A DNA stretch of 27,116 bases from Actinomycetes bacterium (GCA_021793335.1 JAJYSW010000012.1:1-27116), one strand, 5' to 3'. Shown: positions 1-7,831, counted from the stretch's first letter. The notes: generated by a model not told the origin, from the sequence alone. Program-made: numbers and translations.

Positions 1-215
1 AGGTATCGGGGTTCAGGAGGTTGGTGTCAATCGGGGGTGGCCGGTGGCCGCCCTCCGGTGGCGAAATGGGCTCGGGTGGTGACGGTGGTGATGGAGCCGG
101 GCCCATAGGGCGGTCCCGCGTTCGGTTGCTGAGTTGTGGGAACGGACGAAGGGCCTCCCAGGTCCCGATGTCGGGTCTGGAAGGCCCGGAAGCGCAGCGA
201 GCCGGCGAGTGAGCC
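1..215. other. No supported gene; likely intergenic
   Basis: Short reading frames here are Gly/Arg-rich and show no family resemblance or convincing ribosome site. In M. tuberculosis radA lies beyond the lpqE-like gene, but no RadA N-terminus (zinc finger Cys pattern) can be read on either strand here. Confidence 0.5.
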
Positions 216-230
216 GGACGGCGCCCGTCC
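216..230 (-). terminator. Small GC hairpin after the lipoprotein gene
   Basis: GGACGG, a 3-nt loop, then CCGTCC, about 20 nt beyond the lipoprotein stop codon. It has no U-tract, as is usual in high-GC actinobacteria. Weak evidence; it may be chance. Confidence 0.3.
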
Positions 231-248
231 AGAGCGCTCAGCAGGCTC

Positions 249-962
249 CTAGTGGTCGTAGCCGGGGTTCTCCAGGTACGAGCGTTCTCCGTCGCCGGTC
301 ATGGGCTGGCCCACCGGGATCACGGTCGTGACCTCCTGGCCATCGGAGAAGATGAACGTCACAGTGACGTCCTGTCCGGGCATGAGCGGTTCGGCGAGCC
401 CTTCGAGGACGAGGTAGTCGCCGCTTTCGACGCCCTGGTCGAGGCGGACGAACGCGCCGGGGGCCAGTTCGATCGGCTCGAATCCGACGGTCTCGGTCGG
501 GGCCTCGGAGTCGGCGGGCGCGTCGGTGGTCTCGCCTTCGCCGCTCTGGTCGTCGACGCCTTCATCGCCGGCGCCCTCTTCGTCCGTGGGCGCCTCGGGT
601 GGCTCGGTGGTCTCCACGACGTCGACGCCGGGCTCCCCGCCGTCCACGAGCGCGACCTGTTCGGCAGCGTCGGTCTCGACCGCGAGCAGGCTCACCGGCT
701 CGTTGCTGTTATTGGAGATCCATACCCGCAGCGGCGCGGTCTCGCCCGCGTCGTAGCCCTCGGAGCCGGAGTACTCGACCTGGAGGTCTCGCAGGGCCAG
801 ATACTCTGCGTCGACGTTGACACCGGCGACCGCCGTCTGCTTGGTGTCGGTCTGGGTCACCTGACCCGCGCCGCAGGCCGACAGCCCGGTCGCCGCGGCC
901 GCCGCGATCGCGAACAACGCCGCGCGACGAGCGATGGTCGCCGTGCTGATTCCCCTGGCCAC
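249..962 (-). CDS. Secreted lipoprotein, LpqE-like position and type
   Basis: A 237-residue predicted lipoprotein. The GTG start at 962 is chosen because GGAGGATCACC precedes it; the frame stays open upstream without another good start. Residues 12-30 form an Arg-Arg then Ala/Leu-rich signal peptide ending in the lipobox L-S-A-C, so Cys30 should be lipidated and the protein anchored outside the cytoplasmic membrane. The mature part has a beta-rich segment (about 45-100) and a second one (about 175-220), separated by a Glu/Asp/Thr/Pro-rich linker (about 110-160) that looks disordered. It is divergent from carD, the position held by lpqE (Rv3584) next to carD (Rv3583c) in M. tuberculosis. The C-terminal half resembles PCu(A)C/DUF461-type folds in general appearance only; I see no clear copper-binding Met/His cluster. 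Lipoprotein assignment is secure; function is unknown. Confidence 0.8.
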   Translation of the reverse strand: MARGISTATIARRAALFAIAAAAATGLSACGAGQVTQTDTKQTAVAGVNVDAEYLALRDLQVEYSGSEGYDAGETAPLRVWISNNSNEPVSLLAVETDAAEQVALVDGGEPGVDVVETTEPPEAPTDEEGAGDEGVDDQSGEGETTDAPADSEAPTETVGFEPIELAPGAFVRLDQGVESGDYLVLEGLAEPLMPGQDVTVTFIFSDGQEVTTVIPVGQPMTGDGERSYLENPGYDH

Positions 963-1000
963 TGGTGATCCTCCCTGAGTCCTACAGGCATGCTTTCGAC

Positions 1001-1006
1001 AGCCTA
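1001..1006 (-). promoter_or_regulatory. -10 element for the lipoprotein gene
   Basis: TAGGCT on the minus strand, predicted start near 994, giving a leader of about 32 nt with a good ribosome site. No clear -35. The same hexamer followed by GTCG occurs upstream of the phosphoesterase gene at 12061. Confidence 0.35.
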
Positions 1007-1266
1007 GACGACGGGCCGCCGCGCACTCGCCCAACCTCGTGCTCCGAGGAGTGGGTCTCACCGGAGCCGCGGCACGCCACTGGAGAGGGTCTTTCTCATA
1101 TGCGAATGCCGAGGAATACCGTCCTGTCCGGGCAGGCGACGCACACCTCATTTGTCGCCCTCGTGTCGCCTCTCAGACCCCAAGGTGCCGTAGAGTAGTC
1201 GGTCACATACCAATTGACCAGCGCTTTCATGTCGATCCGATGTCGGGGAAAACCTCGATGCCGTGT

Positions 1267-1272
1267 TAAGCT
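1267..1272 (+). promoter_or_regulatory. -10 element for carD
   Basis: TAAGCT 27 nt before the carD ATG; predicted start near 1279 leaves a 21-nt leader with AAAGGGG as ribosome site. No consensus -35. Further upstream, GGTCA (1201-1205) and TGACC (1215-1219) form a small inverted repeat that could be an operator or chance. Confidence 0.35.
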
Positions 1273-1299
1273 AGACACAGCGAAAGGGGTTTCGATCCT

Positions 1300-1797
1300 A
1301 TGGGTTTTAGTGTCGGCGAGACCGTTGTCTACCCCCACCACGGGGCCGCACTCGTTGAAGCTGTGGAAACTCGCGTCATCGGTGGTATCGAACAGGAATA
1401 CCTCGTGCTGCGAGTCGAGCAGGGCGACCTCACGGTCAAGGTTCCAGCCAAGAACGTCGAACTCGTCGGCGTCCGGGAAGTCGTCGGTGCGGAGGGCCTC
1501 AACGAGGTCTTCAACGTGCTGCGCGCCCCACACACCGAGGAACCCACCAACTGGTCGCGGCGTTATAAGGCCAATGTCGAGAAGCTCGCCTCCGGTTCCC
1601 CGCTGAAGATCGCCGAGGTCGTGCGTGACCTGTGGCGCAGGGACCGCGAGCGCGGACTGTCGGCCGGCGAGAAGCGCATGCTCTCGAAGGCCCGCGAGAT
1701 CCTCGTCGGAGAGATCGCGCTGGCCGAGGACTGCATCAAGGACGAAGCCGAGAACGTCCTCGACAAGGTCCTCCTGTCGGAGGCTCCCGTTCAGTAG
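1300..1797 (+). CDS. carD: CarD, RNA polymerase-binding transcription regulator
   Basis: 165 residues, close to the 162 of M. tuberculosis CarD, with near-identical blocks such as VVYPHHGAALVEA and RAPHTEEPTNWSRRYK. CarD binds the beta subunit of RNA polymerase through its N-terminal Tudor-like domain (about 1-55) and stabilises open promoter complexes, notably at rRNA promoters. The C-terminal helical domain (about 65-160) touches the upstream edge of the bubble; the key Trp85 is present. Start ATG has AAAGGGG 8 nt upstream. It is followed 29 bp later by ispF, so the two are probably co-transcribed. Family knowledge makes this an essential global regulator in mycobacteria; the assignment here is very secure. 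Confidence 0.98.
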   Translation: MGFSVGETVVYPHHGAALVEAVETRVIGGIEQEYLVLRVEQGDLTVKVPAKNVELVGVREVVGAEGLNEVFNVLRAPHTEEPTNWSRRYKANVEKLASGSPLKIAEVVRDLWRRDRERGLSAGEKRMLSKAREILVGEIALAEDCIKDEAENVLDKVLLSEAPVQ

Positions 1798-1826
1798 CCT
1801 CCCGACCGATCGACAATGACACACGA

Positions 1827-2330
1827 GTGAGTCTCGAATTTCCGCCCGTGGTCGTCGGGCACGGCACTGACGTGCACCGGTTCGACAGCGAACAACCGTG
1901 CCGTCTGGCGTGCCTCGAATGGCCTGGGGCTCCGGGTCTGGCCGGGCATTCCGACGGCGACGCCGCCGCACACGCCGTGTGCGATGCGTTGCTGTCGGCC
2001 GCCGGGCTCGGCGACCTGGGCGCCAACTTCGGCACCTCCCGTCCCGAGTGGGCCGGAGCCTCCGGAGCCGCGCTCCTCGGCGAGACCGCCCGCCGCGTCC
2101 ACGACGCCGGCTGGCGGATCGGCAACATCTCCGTCCAGATCATCGGCGACCGGCCCAAGATCGCCCCCCGCCGCGCCGAAGCCGAGGCCGCGCTCGCCGA
2201 CGCCGTCGGCGCCCCCGTCCGGCTCTCGGCCACCACCACCGACGGCCTGGGCTTCACCGGACGCGGCGAGGGCCTGGCCGCGACCGCGGTAGCGTTGCTG
2301 TACAAAACCGACGCTCGCACCCGGGAGTAG
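1827..2330 (+). CDS. ispF: 2-C-methyl-D-erythritol 2,4-cyclodiphosphate synthase
   Basis: 167 residues. IspF converts CDP-methylerythritol 2-phosphate to the cyclic diphosphate in the non-mevalonate isoprenoid pathway, acting as a cytoplasmic trimer with active sites between subunits. The family signature G-T-D-V-H-R-F supplies metal ligands Asp15 and His17, and H-S-D-G-D supplies His41; the GDLGANF and TTTDGLGFTGRGEG blocks are also present. The start is a GTG at 1827 with only a weak upstream ribosome site; a GTG about 7 codons later is possible. It lies directly after carD and 4 bp before the TPR gene. In many actinobacteria ispD sits between carD and ispF, but only 29 bp separate them here, so ispD must be elsewhere. 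Confidence 0.95.
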   Translation: MSLEFPPVVVGHGTDVHRFDSEQPCRLACLEWPGAPGLAGHSDGDAAAHAVCDALLSAAGLGDLGANFGTSRPEWAGASGAALLGETARRVHDAGWRIGNISVQIIGDRPKIAPRRAEAEAALADAVGAPVRLSATTTDGLGFTGRGEGLAATAVALLYKTDARTRE

Positions 2331-2334
2331 GTTC

Positions 2335-3159
2335 ATGGACGACGAACCCACCAGGCGCACCCTCGCCGCACACCTCGAACGCGCCGAACTCATGTACGAC
2401 CTCGACCGCGTCCCCGACGCGCGCGCGGAGGTCGACGCCGCGCTGCGCATCGATCCGCTCCATCCCGACGCCAACGCCATGGCCGGCGTCGTCGCACTCG
2501 CCGAACACGACCCCGACGAGGCGCTCGTCTACACCGGCGCCGCCCTCGCCCACCGACCCCAGCACGCCCGCGCCATGATCGTGCGCGGTTACGCCCTCGC
2601 CGACGCCGAACGCCGCGAGGAAGCCCTCCAGGCCGCCGCGAGCCTCCTCGATCTCGACCGCACCTCGTGGATCAACCACGTCCACTACGCGCTCATCACC
2701 CGCCGGGCCGGTGCGGGGCAGCCCGCCCTCGACGCCGCATGGAACGCCGTCAACCTCGCCCCAGACCAGCCGCGCACCCACCTCGCGCTCGCCGCCGTCG
2801 CCGAGAGCCTGGACATGAGCGACCTGGCCGGGCGGTCCCGGCAGGCCGCCGCCGACCTCGAACCCGAGGCGGCCGCCGGCGGCGCGCAACGGCTGCCCCG
2901 TGAAGCGCGCCGCGAATCCCGCTCCTATGTCGACGCCGATCCCGACGACCCCCACTGGCGCGCCAAGATCTACGGAGGCGGCCTCTTCCGCGGCGCGCTC
3001 GGCCGGTCCATCCTGCTCGGCCTGTCCGTCGTCTTCGCCGTACCGGCGCTGCTGGGCACCGAGATGGACACCGGAACGCGGTTGCTCTTCGCGCTCGTCG
3101 CCGCCGGGTGCTGGGTGTCATGGTTCACAGTTCTGCGCAGGCACCGTCGCGCCGAGTGA
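2335..3159 (+). CDS. TPR-repeat protein with C-terminal membrane hairpin
   Basis: 274 residues; ATG is 4 bp after the ispF stop, with GGGAGTAGG as ribosome site, so it is likely translationally coupled to ispF. Residues about 8-185 consist of repeating helix pairs with the TPR spacing of Ala/Leu/Tyr (for example A-L-R-I-D-P-L-H-P-D-A near 36-46 and a similar A-V-N-L-A-P-D-Q-P near 143). These should form a protein-binding superhelix in the cytoplasm. Two hydrophobic segments near 225-240 and 247-263 anchor the C-terminus, which ends in an Arg-rich tail. No enzymatic motif is visible. Probable role is scaffolding at the membrane; the partner is unknown. Confidence 0.75.
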   Translation: MDDEPTRRTLAAHLERAELMYDLDRVPDARAEVDAALRIDPLHPDANAMAGVVALAEHDPDEALVYTGAALAHRPQHARAMIVRGYALADAERREEALQAAASLLDLDRTSWINHVHYALITRRAGAGQPALDAAWNAVNLAPDQPRTHLALAAVAESLDMSDLAGRSRQAAADLEPEAAAGGAQRLPREARRESRSYVDADPDDPHWRAKIYGGGLFRGALGRSILLGLSVVFAVPALLGTEMDTGTRLLFALVAAGCWVSWFTVLRRHRRAE

Positions 3160-3216
3160 CCTCAACGCACCGCGCTCGTTAGTCCTCCACAAGCGCAACG
3201 ACGACGGAGGAACAAC

Positions 3217-4308
3217 GTGAACAGCTGGGTGCCGGGAGCCGAAGAGAGCCCGTACAACGTCCACAATCTGCCTTACGGCGTCTTCTCGACCGCCGAGGAG
3301 CCACTGCCGCGCATCGGCGTCCGCATCGCCGATCAGGTCCTCGACCTGCGCAAAGCCGTGCTCACCGGAGACTGCAAGACCTGCCCTTCGTGCACCGCGC
3401 TGCGCGACCCCGCCCTCAACCGGCTGCTGTCCCTCGGCCGCGACGTGTGGAGCAGGGTGCGCGCGCAGATCCAGGAGCTGTTCACCGACCCCGCCGTCGA
3501 AGAGAGCGCACACCGATGGCTCACCCCGGTCGATCAGGTGCGCATGCACGCACCGCTGCTGGTGACCGACTTCGTCGACTTCACCTTGCGCACCCCCGAC
3601 GCCCGACGCCTCCAGCCTCGCGGCACGAACGGCCGGGCCTCCACCGTCATCCCCTCCGGCATGCCGCTCGTACGGCCGAGCGGACACCGCCGCGACGACC
3701 TCGGCGGCATCGCCTTCGGGCCCAGCCGGGCGCTCGACATCGAGGCCGAGGTCGGATTCATCATCGGCGCCGAATCCGAACTGGGCCGGCCCGTCACACC
3801 CGACGCCTTCGACCAGTACGTATTCGGCGCCGTCCTGCTCAACGACTGGACCGCCCGAGACTTCGCCGAGCTCGAAGCCGAATCGCTCGGGTCCTTCGCC
3901 TCCAAATCCTTCGCCACGTCGATGAGCGCGTGGGTCACGCCCATCGAGGCGCTCGGAGCGGCCCGCACCGCCGCGCCCGTCCAGGAATCGGACGTGCCGT
4001 CCTATCTCAAGGAATCGGACCGATACGGCTTCGACCTGCGGCTGGGCATCGAGGTGAACGGCGTGTCGGTGGCCGGGGCCGACTTCGGCGCCTCGTACTG
4101 GACGCCCGCGCAGCAGCTCGCGCAGCTGACCGCCGACGGAGCGGTCCTGCGCTCCGGCATGCTGTTCGGCTCCGGAGAGGCCGCGTCACCGCCGTGGCGG
4201 CTCGACGACGGCGACGCCGTCACGATCACCGCCACCGCGCCGGGGCCGCGCGGCACGAGCATCGCGCTCGGCGAAGTCGCGACCCGCATCATTCCGGCCC
4301 GCAACTGA
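3217..4308 (+). CDS. Fumarylacetoacetase-like protein, catalytic residues missing
   Basis: 363 residues, shorter than the roughly 420 of true fumarylacetoacetases, which split fumarylacetoacetate in tyrosine breakdown. GTG start with GGAGGAA upstream. The N-terminal SH3-like part (about 15-110) and C-terminal FAH fold (about 115-355) are recognisable. Metal ligands known from mammalian FAH align here: Asp121, Glu176, Glu178, Asp210; Lys230 in S-K-S-F also aligns. However, the catalytic His of R-Q-H-A-T is replaced by Asp128 in T-P-D-A-R, about 20 residues before G-R-A-S are gone, and the C-terminal S-M-L-E-L segment holding the second catalytic residue (Glu364) is absent. It may be inactive or catalyse a different C-C bond or carbonyl reaction. 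No other tyrosine-degradation gene is adjacent. Family is sure; substrate is not. Confidence 0.8.
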   Translation: MNSWVPGAEESPYNVHNLPYGVFSTAEEPLPRIGVRIADQVLDLRKAVLTGDCKTCPSCTALRDPALNRLLSLGRDVWSRVRAQIQELFTDPAVEESAHRWLTPVDQVRMHAPLLVTDFVDFTLRTPDARRLQPRGTNGRASTVIPSGMPLVRPSGHRRDDLGGIAFGPSRALDIEAEVGFIIGAESELGRPVTPDAFDQYVFGAVLLNDWTARDFAELEAESLGSFASKSFATSMSAWVTPIEALGAARTAAPVQESDVPSYLKESDRYGFDLRLGIEVNGVSVAGADFGASYWTPAQQLAQLTADGAVLRSGMLFGSGEAASPPWRLDDGDAVTITATAPGPRGTSIALGEVATRIIPARN

Positions 4309-4319
4309 CACGCGCCTCG

Positions 4320-4337
4320 CGCTCCGGTGCCGGAGCG
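4320..4337. terminator. Hairpin between convergent genes
   Basis: CGCTCCGG, loop TG, CCGGAGCG: a perfect 8-bp stem between the convergent FAH-like and RidA-like genes. It could end transcripts from both sides; no U-tract. Confidence 0.4.
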
Positions 4338-4389
4338 GCACGATGCATGCCGAGCCGGCGCCGGAGCGGCGACGTTCACGACCGCGGTC

Positions 4390-4872
4390 TCATACCAGCC
4401 GCGCCTTCGCGCTCGGGGCCAACTCGACGATGAGCTCGACCTCCACCGGCGCGCCGAGCGGCAGCTCGGCGACGCCCACCGCGCTGCGCGCGTGCCGCCC
4501 GGCTTCGCCGAATACATCGCCCAGCAGCTCACTGGCGCCGTTGACGACCTTCGGCTGGTCGGTGAAACCGGGAGCGGAAGCGACGAAACCGCCGACCTTC
4601 ACGATGCGGACGATCTGCCCGGGGTCGGCGATCGAGGCGACCGCGGCGATCCCGTTCAGCGCGCAGATCCGCGCCAGCTCGTACGCGTGGTCCACATCGA
4701 TCTCAGCGCCGACCTTCCCGGTCGCCACCAGCTCGCCGTCGACCATCGGGAGCTGCCCCGAGACGTACACGTGATCGCCCGACCTGACCGCCGGCCGGTA
4801 GGCCGCCACGGGCGGCGACACGGCGGGCAGTCTCAGAGCCAGGCGCTCCAGTGCGGCCTCGACGTCGGCCAT
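4390..4872 (-). CDS. RidA/YjgF/UK114-family protein (Rv3678c type)
   Basis: 160 residues. RidA proteins hydrolyse reactive enamine/imine intermediates such as 2-aminoacrylate. The long form seen here matches the Rv3678c group, with the family core G-D-H-V-Y-V-S-G-Q-L-P near 32-42 and A-R-S-A-V-G-V-A-E-L-P near 128-138. Arg129 corresponds to the substrate-carboxylate-binding Arg105 of E. coli RidA, so deaminase activity is plausible though many paralogues lack it. The ATG follows the stop codon of the DUF4177-like gene with no gap, so translation must be coupled. The pair is also adjacent in M. tuberculosis. Confidence 0.88.
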   Translation of the reverse strand: MADVEAALERLALRLPAVSPPVAAYRPAVRSGDHVYVSGQLPMVDGELVATGKVGAEIDVDHAYELARICALNGIAAVASIADPGQIVRIVKVGGFVASAPGFTDQPKVVNGASELLGDVFGEAGRHARSAVGVAELPLGAPVEVELIVELAPSAKARLV

Positions 4873-5031
4873 CTACTGCTCCTTCTTGCGCTTGAAATAG
4901 GCTACGAGCTGCTCCGAGTTCTGGCCGGGCACGACCGTGACCAGCTCCCATCCGTCTTCGCCCCACATGTCGAGGATCTGCTTGGTGTTGTGGATCAGCA
5001 GCGGTGCGGTGGCGTACTCCCATTTATCCAT
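4873..5031 (-). CDS. DUF4177-like 52-residue protein (Rv3678A type)
   Basis: A small gene of 52 residues starting M-D-K-W-E-Y-A-T and containing D-G-W-E-L-V, the hallmark of the DUF4177 family: a short beta-beta-alpha fold with conserved W-E-Y and G-W-E-L patches. The tail is Lys/Arg-rich. Its TAG stop touches the ATG of the RidA-like gene. M. tuberculosis has a comparably small conserved gene (Rv3678A) in the same place upstream of Rv3678c, which supports that it is real. A start at the second ATG (4 codons later) would remove the conserved W-E-Y, so 5031 is preferred. Function unknown. Confidence 0.82.
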   Translation of the reverse strand: MDKWEYATAPLLIHNTKQILDMWGEDGWELVTVVPGQNSEQLVAYFKRKKEQ

Positions 5032-5128
5032 GCGCCCACAGTACGTCGTCTTGCTTCACCGACGTCGCACCGCTACGCTCAGAGTGCGTCGCCTCCCGAA
5101 CAGTGAATCGCTCATCCAGGGAGTACCC

Positions 5129-5704
5129 GTGTCGCCAGACACCACCGACCCGCGGCATGACAGCGCGGTCGCTCCGCGACCCGCACCCGCCAGGCCGGAC
5201 CGCGGCGCCTTCGACGATCCGAGTCCCTCGCTCCACGGACCGGGCCGCCCCGCAAGCCCGAAACGGGAGACCGGCGGACCGATGCGGCACGGCCGGGTAT
5301 GGACCTGCCTGATCCTCGCCGCTGCCGCCGCCTTCGCGGGCGCCGTCACCGTGGTCGGGACGAATCTGTTCGTGCAAGCCGACACGGTCTCCGACACGCC
5401 CGAGCGCTCCGTCGAAGCGCTCCTCGGCGCGCTGCTCGACGAGCACGACGCCACCGCCGCGCGCACCTGGCTGTGTGCGGACAAGGCCGGCCGCGATCTC
5501 GGCGAGGTCACCGCCGAACTCGCGTCGTTCGACGAGCGGGCCGGCGTGGACTGGGCGAACGTCACCGAGATCGAACGCCGCGTGGGCGAGGCCACCGTCA
5601 CCGCCGACCTCAGCACCGCCGACGGCTCGATCACCTGGACTTTCACGCTCGTCGCCGAGGACTCCGATCCGCAGTGGCAGGTGTGCGACATGGCCGTCAA
5701 GTGA
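5129..5704 (+). CDS. Membrane-anchored extracytoplasmic protein, DUF4878/NTF2-like
   Basis: 191 residues from a GTG with AGGGAG 5 nt upstream. Residues 1-56 are a Pro/Arg/Asp-rich cytoplasmic segment, 57-80 a single transmembrane helix, and 85-191 an outside domain. That domain begins with the pattern S-V-E-A-L-L-G-A-L-L-D-E-H-D-A-T-A-A, followed by strands, as in DUF4878-type NTF2-like domains of actinobacterial secreted proteins. Cys116 and Cys186 could form a disulphide. It ends 14 bp before the first Get3-like ATPase and probably shares its transcript. No counterpart lies at this point in M. tuberculosis as far as I recall. Membrane topology is clear; function is unknown. Confidence 0.75.
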   Translation: MSPDTTDPRHDSAVAPRPAPARPDRGAFDDPSPSLHGPGRPASPKRETGGPMRHGRVWTCLILAAAAAFAGAVTVVGTNLFVQADTVSDTPERSVEALLGALLDEHDATAARTWLCADKAGRDLGEVTAELASFDERAGVDWANVTEIERRVGEATVTADLSTADGSITWTFTLVAEDSDPQWQVCDMAVK

Positions 5705-5718
5705 CTACACTCCGGTGA

Positions 5719-6723
5719 ATGAGTGCCACCGCTCCTCCCCTACCGCGACTGCATGTCGTCACCGGGAAGGGCGGTACCGGAAAGACCACGGTCGCCGCCT
5801 CGCTCGCCTTGGCCCTCGCTGGTCCCGGACGCCGAGTCCTCCTGGTGGAGGTCGAAGGCCGCCAAGGCATCGCGCCGTTGTTCGACGCCGCTCCCCTGCC
5901 CTATGCCGAGCGGCACCTGGCCGCGGGACTCGACGGCGGTGAGGTGTTCGGGCAGGCCGTGGACGCCGATGAGGCGCTGCTGGACTACCTGACCATGTTC
6001 TATAAGCTCGGCTCGGCCGGTCGCGCACTGCGCAAGTTCGGTGCGATCGACTTCGCCACGACGATCGCCCCCGGGCTGCGCGACATCCTCCTGACCGGCA
6101 AGCTCAAAGAGGCGGTGTCGCGGACCGAGTCGGGCCGGATGGTCTACGACGCGGTCGTCCTGGACGCGCCGCCGACCGGTCGGATCGTGAAGTTCCTGAA
6201 CGTCACCGTCGAGAGCGGGCGGCTCGCCAAGACCGGTCCGATCGGGAGGCATTCCCGGTCGGTGTCGCGGCTGCTGCACTCCTCGCTCACCGCCGTCCAC
6301 CTGGTCACCACCCCGGCCGCGATGCCGGTGCAGGAGACCGTCGACGCCCACCGCGAGCTCCTCGCCGCCGATCTGCCGGTCGGCCACGTGGTGTTGAACA
6401 AGACGGCCGGCGCCGAAGCCGTCGACATCACCGCCGAACGCCTGCGCGAAGGACTGCGACGCACCGGACTCCCGTCCGATGAGGCGCTCGTGACCGCCCT
6501 CCTCGACGAATACGGGACCAGACGCGCCGAGACCGAGGCGATCGACTCCTACCGAGCTCGCCTCGGCACGCTCGGCCGCCCGATCAGCGAACTCGCGATC
6601 CTGCCCGAGGGCGTCGACCTCTCGGGCCTCTACCGGCTCGCCCGCGACCTCCGCGGCGGGCTCGGCGCTCCCGGCGGGGCCGCTGAAGGAGACGATCCCG
6701 GAGGAGACGACCGTGGCCGCTGA
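5719..6723 (+). CDS. bagA: Get3/ArsA-like ATPase, subunit A (Rv3679 type)
   Basis: 334 residues. It carries a deviant Walker A motif G-K-G-G-T-G-K-T-T at 16-24, including the signature lysine (Lys17) that reaches across the dimer to the partner's ATP in SIMIBI ATPases. A D-A-P-P-T-G switch motif lies near 149-154. No cysteine is present, so there is neither the arsenite site of ArsA nor the zinc CxxC of Get3. In M. tuberculosis the pair Rv3679-Rv3680 forms a Get3-like complex (named BagA/BagB, from memory) rather than an anion pump. The C-terminus is Gly/Asp-rich and overlaps the next gene by 11 bp. Cargo is unknown; tail-anchored or lipid-exposed proteins are possible. Ribosome site is weak. 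Confidence 0.9.
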   Translation: MSATAPPLPRLHVVTGKGGTGKTTVAASLALALAGPGRRVLLVEVEGRQGIAPLFDAAPLPYAERHLAAGLDGGEVFGQAVDADEALLDYLTMFYKLGSAGRALRKFGAIDFATTIAPGLRDILLTGKLKEAVSRTESGRMVYDAVVLDAPPTGRIVKFLNVTVESGRLAKTGPIGRHSRSVSRLLHSSLTAVHLVTTPAAMPVQETVDAHRELLAADLPVGHVVLNKTAGAEAVDITAERLREGLRRTGLPSDEALVTALLDEYGTRRAETEAIDSYRARLGTLGRPISELAILPEGVDLSGLYRLARDLRGGLGAPGGAAEGDDPGGDDRGR

Positions 6724-7831
6724 CCTCGACCTCGACGCGCTGCTGAGCGACGAAGGCAAGCACGTCATCGCGTGCTGCGGCTCGGGCGGCGTCGGCAAGA
6801 CCACCACGGCCGCGGCGCTGGCGCTGCGGGCGGCCGAACGCCATGGACGTCGCACCGTGGTACTCACGATCGACCCGGCGCACCGGCTGGCCCAGTCCCT
6901 GGGCATGAAGGCCCTCGACAACACGCCGCGCCCGGTGGAGGGTCTCGAAGGCGGCTCGCTCGACGCGATGATGCTCGACATGAAGCGCACCTTCGACGAC
7001 GTGGTCGCCTCGCATACGAGCCCCGACAGGGCCGCCGAGATCTTCGCCAACCCCTTCTATCAGGCGGTGTCCTCGACCTTCTCGGGCACGCAGGAGTACA
7101 TGGCGATGGAGAAGCTCGGCCAGCTGCGCGCCTCGGAACGGTGGGACCTGATCGTCCTGGACACCCCGCCGTCCCGCTCGGCCCTGGACTTCCTCGACGC
7201 ACCGGCCCGCCTGGCCCGGTTCCTCGACGGCCGGGTCATCCGCCTCCTGTCCGCCTCCACCCCCGGGTCGCGGCGCTCGATGCTGTCCCTGATGGGTGCG
7301 AGCGCGGCCGTCTTCACACGGGTGTTCAACAAGATCCTCGGAGGACATCTGCTGACCGACGTCGCCGAGTTCACCGCGAGCCTGGAGGACACCTTCGGCG
7401 GGTTCCGCAAACGGGCGGAGGCGACCTTCCGCGTACTACAGGACGATCAGACCTCGTTCCTGGTGGTGGCGACACCCGAACCCGCGGCGATCAACGAGGC
7501 GGTGTACTTCTCTCGGCGGCTCACCGAGGAGCGCATGCCGCTCGACGGCATGATCATGAACCGCCTGACGCCGGTCGGGGCGTCCCTGTCGGCCGAGCGG
7601 GCCTTGGGCGCGGCGGCGACGTTGGAAGAGGACGATCCACGAGACCCGGTGGCGGCGGTGCTGCGGGCTCACGCCGATACGGCGCAGCGGCGCGCGGCGG
7701 AGCAGCGGGTGGCCGATCGCTACAGCGCGGCCTGTCCGGACATTCCCCAGGTCAGGCTCGCGACACTCGGTTCCGAGGTGGTCGATCTGGCGGGTCTGCG
7801 GCGTTTCGGGGCCGCGGCGGCCGGAAGCTGA
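6713..7831 (+). CDS. bagB: Get3/ArsA-like ATPase, subunit B (Rv3680 type)
   Basis: 372 residues from a GTG with GAGGAGA upstream, starting 11 bp inside the preceding gene. The Walker A is G-S-G-G-V-G-K-T-T at 23-31, so the signature lysine position holds Ser24, unlike subunit A. I-D-P-A-H-R-L near 58-64 and D-T-P-P-S-R near 157-162 match the ArsA/Get3 switch regions. A Met/Leu-rich middle section (about 75-130 and 190-235) fits the helical client-binding domain of this family. Conserved partner of subunit A; the two are expected to form a heterodimer. Its stop lies inside the reading frame of the opposing whiB gene. Confidence 0.9.
   Translation: MAADLDLDALLSDEGKHVIACCGSGGVGKTTTAAALALRAAERHGRRTVVLTIDPAHRLAQSLGMKALDNTPRPVEGLEGGSLDAMMLDMKRTFDDVVASHTSPDRAAEIFANPFYQAVSSTFSGTQEYMAMEKLGQLRASERWDLIVLDTPPSRSALDFLDAPARLARFLDGRVIRLLSASTPGSRRSMLSLMGASAAVFTRVFNKILGGHLLTDVAEFTASLEDTFGGFRKRAEATFRVLQDDQTSFLVVATPEPAAINEAVYFSRRLTEERMPLDGMIMNRLTPVGASLSAERALGAAATLEEDDPRDPVAAVLRAHADTAQRRAAEQRVADRYSAACPDIPQVRLATLGSEVVDLAGLRRFGAAAAGS

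Noticed and set aside
252..968. Plus-strand frame over the lipoprotein
   Set aside because: The minus-strand frame has a ribosome site, signal peptide and lipobox; the plus frame has none.
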